From Owenweeksia sp965214115 (lineage in GTDB: Bacteria; Bacteroidota; Bacteroidia; Flavobacteriales; Schleiferiaceae): a stretch of 64,000 nt of DNA. Where the stretch lies: NCBI GenBank assembly GCA_965214115.1, contig CBDCAU010000003.1, positions 248,001 through 312,000 of the forward strand, read 5' to 3'. The stretch's first letter is position 1, and the number at the start of each line of letters is the position of its first letter. The translations under genes and the position numbers were made by a program. The notes under the pieces were generated by a model, which ran no database searches, was not told the origin of the DNA, and saw nothing but the letters and a program-made list of their open reading frames with translations. This document shows positions 15,641 to 24,025 of this stretch, piece after piece.

Positions 15641-16690
15641 ATGAAAAACCCCAAAAATTTTGCTTTTGGAACAGAAGCGCTGGAACGGTTGGATGAATTT
15701 TTAGGCCAGCAAAACCCATCAAAAATTTTCTTTTTGGTGGATGAAAACACGCACGGGAAATGCCTCACGAAATTGATTCCCGAACTTTCCAATCTTATTG
15801 AAAATGAGATAATTGAGTTGAATGCTCACGAGAACAGTAAGTCGCCGCACGTGCTGTTTCAGTTGTGGAAAGTTTTGGCGGATTCACAAGCCGACCGTCA
15901 GACGCTTATTATAAATCTCGGCGGCGGCGTGGTCACCGATTTGGGCGGTTTTTTGGCGGGGACATACCTGCGCGGGTTGCGATTTGTGAACGTTCCCACC
16001 TCGCTTTTGGCGATGGTGGATGCCTCTTCGGGCGGGAAAAATGGTATCAATCTCGACCATTTGAAAAACCGCGTCGGACTTTTTTTGGAGCCGGATTTCG
16101 TTTGCGTTTGGCCGGAGTTTTTGGAAACGCTTCCTAAAAAGGAATTGCGCAGCGGCTTTGCGGAAATGCTGAAACACGGACTGATTGCGGATGAAAACTA
16201 TTTGGAAAAACTGTTCGATTTCGATATTCGAAATGATATTCCCGATGGCGATTTGATTTTGAAATCCATTGAAATCAAAAAGCAAATCGTGGATGCCGAT
16301 TTCCGCGAAAGCGGCGAGCGGAAAAAGTTGAATTTTGGCCACACCATCGGCCACGCCATTGAAAGTGCGGCGATGGAAGAGGGCAATCCGATTCTACACG
16401 GCGAGGCGGTGGCGCTGGGAATGATGGCGGAAATTTTGTTGTCGGAAAAATGCGTGGGATTGCCCAATAAATCGGTGAATTATCTGATGGAAAATATTGA
16501 TGCTAATTTTTATGATGTAAAATGGGATTTTGATGAAAATTTGATGATGGATAAAATGTATTCCGATAAGAAAAATGTGCAAAATTCCTTGCGATTTTCT
16601 TTACTAAAATCCATTGGAAATTGCGAAGTGAATGTGAAAGTTTCGGAAGGTGACGTGCGTGAAATTTTAAAAGAAATGACCAAGCGGTGA
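15641..16690 (+). CDS. aroB: 3-dehydroquinate synthase
   Basis: The second enzyme of the shikimate pathway converts DAHP to 3-dehydroquinate using NAD and zinc or cobalt. The 349-residue product shows NLGGGVVTDLGGFLAGTYLRG (~88-108, nucleotide loop), NVPTSLLAMVDASSGGKNGIN (~114-134), EMLKHGLI (~174-181) and the metal histidines in NFGHTIGHAIE (~231-241) and ILHGEAVALGM (~250-260). The stop overlaps the GTG start of aroA, so the two are coupled. Confidence 0.95.
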   Translation: MKNPKNFAFGTEALERLDEFLGQQNPSKIFFLVDENTHGKCLTKLIPELSNLIENEIIELNAHENSKSPHVLFQLWKVLADSQADRQTLIINLGGGVVTDLGGFLAGTYLRGLRFVNVPTSLLAMVDASSGGKNGINLDHLKNRVGLFLEPDFVCVWPEFLETLPKKELRSGFAEMLKHGLIADENYLEKLFDFDIRNDIPDGDLILKSIEIKKQIVDADFRESGERKKLNFGHTIGHAIESAAMEEGNPILHGEAVALGMMAEILLSEKCVGLPNKSVNYLMENIDANFYDVKWDFDENLMMDKMYSDKKNVQNSLRFSLLKSIGNCEVNVKVSEGDVREILKEMTKR

Positions 16691-17907
16691 ACGTCCTGAA
16701 ACTTTCGCATCCCACCAAAAAAATCATTGGGAAAATTTCCATTTCTGGTAGCAAAAGCGAGAGCAATCGGCTGCTGCTTTTGAAGCATCTTTATTTCCCG
16801 AATTTAGAATTGTCGGGGCTTTCCGACAGCCGCGATACGGCGGCGATGCAAAAGGCTTTGCAAAATAAATCCCAAAAAATAGATGCTGGCGAAGCGGGAA
16901 CGGTGATGCGATTTATGACGGCATTTTTAGCCGTTCAGGAAAACCGAGAAACCGAAATTTTTGGCACGGAACGGATGCACGAAAGACCAATCGGGATTTT
17001 GGTAGAATCTTTACAGAAATTAGGTGCGGAAATTTTCTATCAAAAAAAAGAAGGATTTCCACCTTTAAAAATTATAGGGAAAAAACTTACTGATTCTAAA
17101 ATTTCCATCGACGGTTCGGTGAGTAGCCAATTCATCAGCGCGCTGATGATGATTGGGCCGAAAGTGCAGGGCGGCTTGACGCTGAAAATGCGCGGGCTGT
17201 CCGTTTCCACGCCATATATTTATCTGACGGCCAACCTGATGCGCCGGCTCGGCTTCGTGGTTTTGGTGCGCGGCGATGAAATCCGCGTTGAGCCGAAAAT
17301 CCCAAAATCGCCGGAAACATTTGCCGTGGAACCGGATTGGAGCGCGGCTTCGTATTGGTTTTTGATGGTGCTGCTGGCGGAAAAAGCGGAAATTTACTTG
17401 CCCAGTTTCCGCCAATATTCTTTGCAGGGCGATTCGTTTGTCAGCCAGTTATTTGTTCCGCTCGGCGTAGAATCGCATTTTATCGGCGCGGGTTTTCGGT
17501 TGAAAAAAGGAAAAACTACGCAGAATGAGTTCAAAATCAACTTGATACACAATCCCGACTTGGCGCAAACGATGGCGGTGGCGTTTGCCGCGAAAAATTT
17601 CAAGGCGACCATCACCGGACTTTCCACTTTGCGCATCAAAGAAACTGACCGGCTGGCCGCGCTGCAATCCGAACTGTCCAAAACTGGCGCCGAAATCGAT
17701 ATCGGCAATGATTTTCTAAAAATCAAAAAAGGGATTCAATACCTTGAAAACGTGCGCTTTGAAACCTATGACGATCACCGGATGGCGATGGCGCTCGCGC
17801 CGCTTTCGTTGCTCGCGCCCATCGAAATCGAAAACCCCGAAGTGGTAGGGAAAAGTTATCGGGGATTTTGGCGGGATTTGGAGAGGGTGGGAACGGAAAT
17901 TAGATAG
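16687..17907 (+). CDS. aroA: 3-phosphoshikimate 1-carboxyvinyltransferase (EPSP synthase)
   Basis: It joins shikimate-3-phosphate and PEP to EPSP, the sixth shikimate step. The 406-residue protein has SGSKSESNRLLLLKHL (~19-34) for substrate binding, DAGEAGTVMRFMTAF (~60-74) in place of the classical LGNAGTAMR, RMHERPI, DGSVSSQFISALMM (~142-155), RIKETDRLAAL (~317-327) and YDDHRMAMALAPL (~355-367). The GTG start overlaps the aroB stop. The last ~20 codons are of special interest: a diverged copy of them lies 1.3 kb downstream, beyond the Bro-N gene, suggesting that accessory DNA entered at this 3' end. Confidence 0.94.
   Translation: MNVLKLSHPTKKIIGKISISGSKSESNRLLLLKHLYFPNLELSGLSDSRDTAAMQKALQNKSQKIDAGEAGTVMRFMTAFLAVQENRETEIFGTERMHERPIGILVESLQKLGAEIFYQKKEGFPPLKIIGKKLTDSKISIDGSVSSQFISALMMIGPKVQGGLTLKMRGLSVSTPYIYLTANLMRRLGFVVLVRGDEIRVEPKIPKSPETFAVEPDWSAASYWFLMVLLAEKAEIYLPSFRQYSLQGDSFVSQLFVPLGVESHFIGAGFRLKKGKTTQNEFKINLIHNPDLAQTMAVAFAAKNFKATITGLSTLRIKETDRLAALQSELSKTGAEIDIGNDFLKIKKGIQYLENVRFETYDDHRMAMALAPLSLLAPIEIENPEVVGKSYRGFWRDLERVGTEIR
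17830..17890 (+). other. aroA 3'-end direct repeat, left copy (candidate attachment site)
   Basis: These 61 bp of coding sequence recur in the same orientation at 19123-19182. The longest identical core is TGGTAGGGAAAAGTTATCG (17843-17861 and 19136-19154); GAGAGGGTGG is also shared (17881-17890 and 19173-19182). Confidence 0.65.
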
Positions 17908-18000
17908 TAAGATAAGCGCAGATTAGAATTTCGGCGCGCTTATATCAATTTGCGGTAGTATTTATTACTTATAAAATATTCACTGATAGGAAGTGATTTA

Positions 18001-18029
18001 TCAAAACTTGCCAAAGTTGCAAGTTTTGA
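18001..18029. repeat. Perfect inverted repeat downstream of the Bro-N gene
   Basis: TCAAAACTTGC (18001-18011) pairs with GCAAGTTTTGA (18019-18029) across a 7-bp loop. It lies between the convergent aroA and Bro-N genes and has no clear T-run on either side. It may be a dispersed palindrome or a weak bidirectional terminator. Confidence 0.5.
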
Positions 18030-18059
18030 CAATTTAAAAATGTCAATCGGAAAGGTTGC

Positions 18060-18899
18060 TCACTTTTCCGTTCCCGCTTCTTCGATGCCCAACACCGTTT
18101 TTGCATTCAGCGGGCTTATCACTTTTTTGCCCGTTTTAGATTCCAATTCTTGACGCGCCACTTTGGCTACGTTGCCGCCTTGCCGCGCTATTTTTTTGCT
18201 CTCGCCATAATCTTTGGGCCGCGTGGCCGCCGAAATGTCTTTGGTAGAAGCTTCCGCCAACATATTCAAAATCAATTCGGTATTGGTCATATTGTCCCGA
18301 AGGTTTTCCTTTTTCAAGCCTTTCAAAATCTTGTAGTCTTTGGTGGTTTTGCCTGCCCACGCTTTGGTGATAATGTCGGTCAAGGTGGCAAACTGCCGCC
18401 CTTCTTTCAGGCCCCTTTTCTTCCATTCATCGGTCAGTTCCTTGCGGATTTCAATGCTCTTCAGCCGTTGGTTTATCCAGCTTTCCGAATACCCCAATTT
18501 TAAATACTGCTCCAATGCCCTGTCAATGCTCAGTTCGGGGTCTTGCATTTCGTCCAAGCGCTCGCGGGCCACCTGCGCCAGCCATAGTTTGAACGGCTCG
18601 GCCTTGGGCGAGGGGATGGATTGGATGAGCCGGAACAACTGCTCGGCATCGGCCACGTCGGTCATCCGCATTTTGCCGTCTTCGGCTGTCATTTTCAACT
18701 GTCCGATATTTTCGGACAGTTGACTTCCTTCCTTTTTAAGCTTAGCTTTTAGGTCACTCCAATACTTTCGTGGCCTGTCAGTACCCGTCAAAATTTCAAT
18801 GACATCAATAATAGAGAAATACCACTCCTCCAGTTCATCATCCCAAGCGGTGCGGACTTTTTGGTTTTCAAAGATTTGGATGGCTTCTTTTTTACTCAT
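18060..18899 (-). CDS. Bro-N domain protein (phage antirepressor-like)
   Basis: This 279-residue protein has an N-terminal Bro-N domain (~5-110). Markers are VRTAWDDELEEWYFSIIDVIEIL, here seen as WYFSIIDVIEILTGTDRPRK (~26-45), YWSDLKAKL, and the RLIQSIPSPKAEPFKLWLA segment (~89-107). A helical part (ERLDEMQDPELSIDRALEQYL) follows. The C-terminal ~110 residues end GKKVISPLNAKTVLGIEEA. Bro-N domains bind DNA in phage antirepressors and baculovirus BRO proteins; its role in the chromosome is unknown. It is bracketed by two copies of the aroA 3' end. The reading frame stays open for 49 codons before this ATG but without a start codon (see 18900-19046). Confidence 0.8.
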   Translation of the reverse strand: MSKKEAIQIFENQKVRTAWDDELEEWYFSIIDVIEILTGTDRPRKYWSDLKAKLKKEGSQLSENIGQLKMTAEDGKMRMTDVADAEQLFRLIQSIPSPKAEPFKLWLAQVARERLDEMQDPELSIDRALEQYLKLGYSESWINQRLKSIEIRKELTDEWKKRGLKEGRQFATLTDIITKAWAGKTTKDYKILKGLKKENLRDNMTNTELILNMLAEASTKDISAATRPKDYGESKKIARQGGNVAKVARQELESKTGKKVISPLNAKTVLGIEEAGTEK

Positions 18900-19046
18900 T
18901 TGATTTGGTTTTTTTTCTGATTCATCTTTTGGGCGTAGTCTGTTCTCTATGAAAGCGATTTCAGCTTGTGTAAAACCGTACTTCGGAAAGTTCGCGCTGA
19001 AATTCGATGCGGTTTGTTTTGGTGCTGAGTTTTTTGAAAAAAAAAT
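18900..19046 (-). pseudogene. In-frame 5' relic fused to the Bro-N frame
   Basis: Upstream of the Bro-N ATG the same frame is open for 49 codons back to a TAA (19047-19049), with no ATG, GTG or TTG. The peptide is protein-like, with PKYGFTQAEIAFIENRLRP in its middle. That segment recalls the C-terminal tails of DNA methyltransferases and type IIG enzymes (motif memory only). I read it as the 3' end of a deleted upstream gene. Nothing else is seen in 18900-19122 except the inverted repeat ATTTTCTGG (19092-19100)/CCAGAAAAT (19120-19128). Confidence 0.4.
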
Positions 19047-19122
19047 TTAACCAGCAAATTGGATGCGCCAAATTAGCATTTTTCCGATATAATTTTCTGG
19101 GGTAAGGTGGATTTTTTTGCCA

Positions 19123-19182
19123 GAAAATCCCGATATGGTAGGGAAAAGTTATCGCGAGTTTTGAGGTTTATAGAGAGGGTGG
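19123..19182 (+). pseudogene. Decayed second copy of the aroA 3' end
   Basis: Read on the plus strand this gives ENPDMVGKSYREF and then TGA (19162-19164). The aroA C-terminus reads ENPEVVGKSYRGFWRDLE. Similarity continues past the stop to the shared GAGAGGGTGG. It is in the same orientation as aroA, 1.3 kb away. I infer a displaced original 3' end left by insertion of accessory DNA into aroA, or a remnant of a duplicated aroA. Confidence 0.7.
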
Positions 19183-19253
19183 AGGTGCGCTGATGTCTTG
19201 AATATAAAGCAGCAGCTTACCGCAAAGCGTTCTATCCTTAAAGTCGATTTATA

Positions 19254-20948
19254 TCAAAACCACAATTCTTGCTGCTTATCAATCATTTCGTCTGCAACTT
19301 CTTCAAATTCAGATTTCTGCAACAGGCTATATTTCTCATTTAATTCAATCACTTTGCAATTGAAATCTTCGCCATAAGTCTCTGTCAACCCCAAAATCAT
19401 CTGTGAACCTTCAGGCTGATTATGATTTATAAAACCCATTATTTTGTCAATATGCTCAATATCTTGATCTTGTTGATTAGGCGAGTCAATTAATAATGGA
19501 CAGTAAGTTGAAGAGGAGTATTTCTTCATTAGGTGAAAGAATGAAAAATAATATGCAATCAACGCACGAGGTCTTGAACTGCCTGTTTCTTTGGACTCAA
19601 TTTTAGTAGCTATTGCTTTATAATCATCAGGCGTAAGTGAATGGACGTCAAGTTTCTTTAGAAAAGAGGTCATTCTGGAAGTATAAAAATCTAAGATTGC
19701 AGACTTCCTATCCTTATTTTCAAAAGCCTTGAGTTTTTTATCTAATTTTTCCTTTTCTCGAGCATTCGTAATTAAGATGTCATTAAGTTCGGAATGTCTA
19801 TCAGAAAATATTGATCTAACCTGATTTTTACCTGCGTTGTCAATTATATCTTTAAGCTTTAAGTCACCCTTTTTTTTCTCTAAAATTTCATTAATCCTTG
19901 ATACTTCTGCTGTAACAGTTGATAAAGATTCTTTTTCCTTTTGAATTTGGGATTCTACTGCCTGCACATCCTTTATTAATTCAAGTAATAAATCTTTGCT
20001 CCTTCTTTCATCTCTTGCTATTTCAAATCTTTCAGCAAATGAATTTTCATATTCAGCACCACACGTGGGGCAACCAACTACTTCTGGAAGATCATTTGAA
20101 GCAAATTTCAAGTCCTTGTTACTCTCCAATATTGCTTGTTTTACAATATTTATTTGAGCCTTAAAAGAAGCTTGTAAATGATATAAATCGTGTAATTTGT
20201 TTTTTAGTTTTTCTTCCTTAGTTAGCAGATTTTGAGATTCAGTTAGCAATTCCACAATTTCCGCCTTAAACGAGTCGACATCTATGTTGAAATTGGTCTG
20301 AGCCAATTTCTCTTTGACTTCTGATAGGATCTTAGCGGTAAGCTGTTGTTCTTTATCGGTCTCTTCTATTATTTGAATAAATTCTTGAATTTCCTTTTTA
20401 GTAGAGAAATATTCATTTGGTCTTATTCCTGAATGGTAATAGATACATTGATTTCTGTAATCCTTTATCTGTTGAAGCTGCTTAAACGAATCCCAACTTT
20501 TGCTCCAACTTGAATCTTGGTCGATATAATAAGGAAGAAATAAGAAGGCTGGGGGTGGAATAATAAACTCAAATTTTTGATTTTGAAACTGAGGCTGAAA
20601 ATTAAAAAGCTTTCCGAGATATGGGCCTAACTCATTGGTCACCGATTTAAACTTTTTGATAAGTTCGTCACTTTGGTTGTATAGTCCGAACATCTTGCCG
20701 TCGCGCAGAATAGAGTACTTGATATTATCAATCTCAAATTTTAAAAGAGCAGAAACATTAGTGTTTTTGAACTTTTGATTGAATAGCGGTTCTGCACCAA
20801 GCGCCCAGTAAATACTCTTAATTAAAGACGACTTCCCAGTATGATTTTTACCGTGAATTAGTGTTCTTTTCAAGTCGAATTGAACCTTTTTTGCTTTCTT
20901 TTCTTTTTGAGAAAGCAATTGAATTTCCGATATGTATAAGTTCCTCAT
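19254..20948 (-). CDS. Rad50/SMC-like zinc-hook ATPase, LmuB-like
   Basis: This 564-residue protein has Walker A HGKNHTGKSSLIKSI (~32-46), two long coiled-coil segments (~182-285 and ~305-420) around a zinc-hook-like CPTCGAEY (293-300), an ABC signature region TGSSRPRALIAY (~455-466), and a Walker B CPLLIDSPNQQDQD (483-496). The residue after the Walker B Asp is Ser rather than the usual Glu. It is shorter than most Rad50-like proteins. The gene follows a DUF4297 nuclease gene by 44 bp on the same strand. In Lamassu systems (LmuA effector nuclease, LmuB SMC-like ATPase) such a protein senses unusual DNA and releases the nuclease. The specific subtype is not established from sequence reading. 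Confidence 0.75.
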   Translation of the reverse strand: MRNLYISEIQLLSQKEKKAKKVQFDLKRTLIHGKNHTGKSSLIKSIYWALGAEPLFNQKFKNTNVSALLKFEIDNIKYSILRDGKMFGLYNQSDELIKKFKSVTNELGPYLGKLFNFQPQFQNQKFEFIIPPPAFLFLPYYIDQDSSWSKSWDSFKQLQQIKDYRNQCIYYHSGIRPNEYFSTKKEIQEFIQIIEETDKEQQLTAKILSEVKEKLAQTNFNIDVDSFKAEIVELLTESQNLLTKEEKLKNKLHDLYHLQASFKAQINIVKQAILESNKDLKFASNDLPEVVGCPTCGAEYENSFAERFEIARDERRSKDLLLELIKDVQAVESQIQKEKESLSTVTAEVSRINEILEKKKGDLKLKDIIDNAGKNQVRSIFSDRHSELNDILITNAREKEKLDKKLKAFENKDRKSAILDFYTSRMTSFLKKLDVHSLTPDDYKAIATKIESKETGSSRPRALIAYYFSFFHLMKKYSSSTYCPLLIDSPNQQDQDIEHIDKIMGFINHNQPEGSQMILGLTETYGEDFNCKVIELNEKYSLLQKSEFEEVADEMIDKQQELWF

Positions 20949-20992
20949 TCTCCTTTTTTCTAAGATTTCTTACTAGGTTCTTTAAACTTCCT

Positions 20993-22072
20993 TTACGATT
21001 CATTTAGCCTGTTTATAATTAGACATTTTATGAAATATTCATCATAGGTTTTGTTGGATGTTAAATCATATATGTGATTTACGATTTCAAGAAGATTAAG
21101 CGTTCCAATACTGGTAGCTTCGGTTCTTAGAATGTCATCGATATTATTCTTTAAATTTCTTAAAGGGATACTACCGGAATTTGCAACTAATCTAGCATTC
21201 ATTTCTCTCCATCCCTTTTTAAATTTATTAACCAATTCCAAATGATTTACCCCACCAATTTCAAGACTTCCTTTGACTTCACCCCATTCTTCTTCCACAC
21301 TCTTATATAATCCCGCCTTTTTTAATATCTCAATAAATTCAGCCTTTGTGAGACCTTTAATTCTAAATAATTCTGAAGTATGATTGAAGGATTTATCACC
21401 AACAGATTCGTTTGTTTTTCTGGTAATTTCTCTAAAAACTTGCTCATAGGCGAGTTGCGAATTAATCTTATTGTCAGGATTTATTGAATTAATTAGGGCG
21501 GCCAAAGCACCTACACAATGTGTTGAACTTTCAAAATTGCTCAACCTTGTTACCTTGAATTTCCCCAGTTTTTTAAATTCACTTTTTGAAATAGAATGCT
21601 CTGAAGAGATTGCCTTCTCGCATCTGTCGTTGTCTTCACCGATTAGGTCTTGAGCAAGTATCTCGGTTAAACCCTTCGAGTCTTTTCCATTCTTGAGTTT
21701 TTTAAAACTGTACGTTCCGTTAGAAATAAAACTTAAGGATTTTACAGAATCCTCAAATACGATTCTGTTTTGGTAAAGCTTTCCTATAATTGAGTTCTGT
21801 CCATTTGTGCGCTTGGTTAAATCATTTATTGTCCAATTTCCTTTGTCTTTAGATTTAATTTGAATGCACTCTAAATCTTCGAGGGTATTTGCTGAATTTG
21901 AAATAATCAAATCTTCGTGAAAATCGAAAAGAAATAGATAGTCTTCCCTTTTCAAGTGTTCATTTAAAAGGATATAGAGGGACAAGTCCTTTTGGAATTG
22001 ATATTTTCTAGAAGTTTTAGATCCTGATTCTTCCCTCGGTTTTGTGCTTAATATTTTCGATTCTATTGTCAT
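20993..22072 (-). CDS. DUF4297/Cap4-type nuclease, LmuA-like effector
   Basis: This 359-residue protein opens with the DUF4297 (dsDNA nuclease) signature: GSKTSRKYQFQKDLSLYILL (~17-36), YLFLFDFHEDLII (~45-57) and IQIKSK (70-75). D54 and the Q71-x-K73 pair fit a PD-(D/E)xK active site with Gln in the E position, as is usual for this family. The C-terminal ~190 residues are helical, of unknown role. No SAVED domain or CD-NTase gene is present, so CBASS is unlikely. Together with the downstream zinc-hook ATPase it makes a two-gene defence unit like the LmuA-LmuB form of Lamassu. A perfect inverted repeat lies 20 bp before the start. Confidence 0.75.
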   Translation of the reverse strand: MTIESKILSTKPREESGSKTSRKYQFQKDLSLYILLNEHLKREDYLFLFDFHEDLIISNSANTLEDLECIQIKSKDKGNWTINDLTKRTNGQNSIIGKLYQNRIVFEDSVKSLSFISNGTYSFKKLKNGKDSKGLTEILAQDLIGEDNDRCEKAISSEHSISKSEFKKLGKFKVTRLSNFESSTHCVGALAALINSINPDNKINSQLAYEQVFREITRKTNESVGDKSFNHTSELFRIKGLTKAEFIEILKKAGLYKSVEEEWGEVKGSLEIGGVNHLELVNKFKKGWREMNARLVANSGSIPLRNLKNNIDDILRTEATSIGTLNLLEIVNHIYDLTSNKTYDEYFIKCLIINRLNES

Positions 22073-22092
22073 CAGCTATATTAGATGGATTT

Positions 22093-22118
22093 GTTGCTCA
22101 AGAAACCATTTGAGCAAC
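22093..22118. promoter_or_regulatory. Inverted repeat upstream of the nuclease-ATPase operon
   Basis: GTTGCTCAA (22093-22101) and TTGAGCAAC (22110-22118) form a perfect 9-bp inverted repeat with 8 bp between the arms, 20 bp upstream of the nuclease start. It could be an operator or a leader hairpin. No regulator gene is adjacent. Confidence 0.4.
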
Positions 22119-22314
22119 ATCGTAAATTTAATTTTTGGTAATCTTATAATCATACCGAATAGATGCTTGTTTGTCGCAATAATTTTTCTTTCGACAGATT
22201 TTTGGATATAGGCTGGACAAATCTAAACCAACATTTTTAACATTTAAAAAAAGATGCCAACCCGATTTTGAACATTTCTTTCAATTTCCATAATACATCC
22301 CAACCCTCCCCCAT

Positions 22315-22322
22315 TATCTTTG
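22315..22322 (+). promoter_or_regulatory. -7 promoter element before the GNAT-like gene
   Basis: TATCTTTG matches TAnnTTTG, 35 bp before the likely TTG start at 22357. I see no convincing -33 element. Confidence 0.45.
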
Positions 22323-22356
22323 ACCCCTCCTCAAAAACCATCCACTAAATTTTAGA

Positions 22357-23544
22357 TTGTCAAAAAACCTCCCCCATAAAACCGTCATCAAACCCTCTAT
22401 CGCCGAGGTAAACCAAACCCACTGGCAATCAGTAGTGCAAAACCGCAACATCTACCTCTCCCTCCCGTATTTGCAAAGTTTGGAAAAAGGCGTGCGCGGC
22501 GCGATTGAAATGCTGTACGTTTTGGTGTACGATGCGCAAAAGCGCCCAGTGGTGGCGGGGGTTTTTCAGTTGGTCACGTTTGGGTTCAAACAGAAAAGCA
22601 AGCCGAATCCCTTGCTGAAACATCTGCTGGATGAGCGGGATGATAACGGCCATTTTTCGCTCAAGATGCTCATCTGCGGCAACGCTTTTGCCACGGGCGA
22701 AAACGGGTTTTTGTGGAGCGATGACATCCCCCGCGAAACGGCTTTTAAAGCGATGGCCAAGGCCGCCCAACAGATTAAAAAAGACGAACGCCTTGGCCAA
22801 AAAATGTCGGTGATTTTGTTCAAGGAATTTTGGCCGGAATCCTTGAAATACAGCGACACGCTGAAAAACCACAAGTTCAAAGATTTTCGGCTGGACGTGA
22901 ATATGGTGCTGGCCATCCGCCCCGAATGGAAATCGCTGGACGACTACCTGCAAAGCCTGAAAACAAAGTACCGCACCAAAGCCAAGCGCGCGTATGACAA
23001 ATCTAAGTCCTTGGTTTTGAAATCGTTGTCGGCGGATGAAATCGAGCAACACCAGACGCGGATTGACGAACTTTTCCATAACGTAATCGACCGTTCAGAC
23101 TATAATTTCCCGTCGGATTATTCACGGGCGTTTCCTTTTTTAAAAAAAGAACTGGGTGCGGCTTTTTCGCTTTGCGCGGTTTTTAAAGAGGAGAAACTCA
23201 TCGGATTCAGCACCGCCATTTTAAACGGTAAAACAATGGAAGCCAATTATGTAGGAATGGATTACGACTACAATTTTGAGTATGCGGTGTACGAGCGCCT
23301 GCTGTACGATTATGTGGAGCAAGCCATTGCCAAAGGTGCGAGCGAACTGCATTTGGGCCGCACCAGCGAGTTGATAAAAAGTGCCTTGGGCGCGGTGCCA
23401 GTGGAAATGAAATTGTACGCCAAACACAAAGCGCCGCTCACTAACTTATTCCTATCCAAGGTGTTGGGTTGCATTTCGCCCAGCCCGTTTGAATTGCGCA
23501 AGCCGTTCAAGGTTGATTTTCCGGCCGCCAGCCTTGCCAGTTAG
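22357..23544 (+). CDS. GNAT-fold N-acyltransferase (FemAB/BioF2-like)
   Basis: This 395-residue protein looks like the double-GNAT proteins often annotated as peptidoglycan-biosynthesis or acetyltransferase-6 proteins. Visible markers are a substrate-loading N-terminal half, SLKTKYRTKAKRAYDKS (~206-222), an acyl-CoA/aminoacyl-type strand-loop CAVFKEEKLIGFSTAIL (~269-285), NYVGMDYDYN (~291-300) and the C-terminal LHLGRTSELIKSALGA (~328-343). Substrate unknown. The TTG start gives the full N-terminus and lies 35 bp after a TATCTTTG -7 box. Its 3' end overlaps the convergent methyltransferase-like gene by 38 bp. Confidence 0.7.
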   Translation: MSKNLPHKTVIKPSIAEVNQTHWQSVVQNRNIYLSLPYLQSLEKGVRGAIEMLYVLVYDAQKRPVVAGVFQLVTFGFKQKSKPNPLLKHLLDERDDNGHFSLKMLICGNAFATGENGFLWSDDIPRETAFKAMAKAAQQIKKDERLGQKMSVILFKEFWPESLKYSDTLKNHKFKDFRLDVNMVLAIRPEWKSLDDYLQSLKTKYRTKAKRAYDKSKSLVLKSLSADEIEQHQTRIDELFHNVIDRSDYNFPSDYSRAFPFLKKELGAAFSLCAVFKEEKLIGFSTAILNGKTMEANYVGMDYDYNFEYAVYERLLYDYVEQAIAKGASELHLGRTSELIKSALGAVPVEMKLYAKHKAPLTNLFLSKVLGCISPSPFELRKPFKVDFPAASLAS

Positions 23545-24025
23545 GAACCCAGCGCGGCACGTTTTCGCAATATTCGCGGTATTCATCGCCGAATTTTTCC
23601 TGCAGTTTCGGCTCTTCACTCATTATAAAGTAAAGGGTGTTGATTATGAAAAACACCGCCGCCCAAATCAAAATCACCATCGACTGAAACACCAAGCTTT
23701 CCGCTATCAAGATCAACAGAACGCCCGAAATCATCGGATTCCGAGTGTGGCGGTATAAACTTTTGACAACCAGTTTTTTAGTGGGATTCCACGGCGCGAG
23801 CGTGCCGTTGCCAATTTTAATAAAAAGGACAACGGATTGGATGAATATGGAAATTCCGATGAGAAAAAGGGCAAGGCCAGCTATCTGAAATAAGATTGGT
23901 GAAGACGGAAAAAGATTCCATTCGATTTTCACAAAATGAAAAAGACAAAGCGGGACAATCACCATTGCCATAAAAGGGAGCAGGAAAAGGGCTTTGAAAT
24001 GTTGGAATGCAGAAGGTGATTTCAA
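23507..24025 (-). CDS. ICMT/PEMT-type membrane methyltransferase family protein
   Basis: The protein has four membrane helices and the isoprenylcysteine/phospholipid methyltransferase core: GNGTLAPWNPTKKLVVKSLY, RHTRNPMISGVLLILIAES and the C-terminal EEPKLQEKFGDEYREYC and RWVP. Members methylate lipids or small molecules with SAM at the membrane; the substrate here is unknown. The start is uncertain. The frame is open to a TTG at 24088, and the first ATG (23971) cuts the first helix. I prefer the TTG at 24025, which gives MKSPSAFQHFKALFLLPF. Confidence 0.7.
   Translation of the reverse strand: MKSPSAFQHFKALFLLPFMAMVIVPLCLFHFVKIEWNLFPSSPILFQIAGLALFLIGISIFIQSVVLFIKIGNGTLAPWNPTKKLVVKSLYRHTRNPMISGVLLILIAESLVFQSMVILIWAAVFFIINTLYFIMSEEPKLQEKFGDEYREYCENVPRWVPNWQGWRPENQP

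Noticed and set aside
20993..22072. CBASS effector Cap4
   Set aside because: The nuclease domain is of that type, but there is no SAVED domain and no CD-NTase gene nearby; the SMC-like partner fits a Lamassu-like pair better.
17908..22356. Complete prophage or integrative conjugative element
   Set aside because: No integrase, structural or transfer genes are present; only the Bro-N gene and the nuclease-ATPase pair are seen, so at most a remnant or small island.
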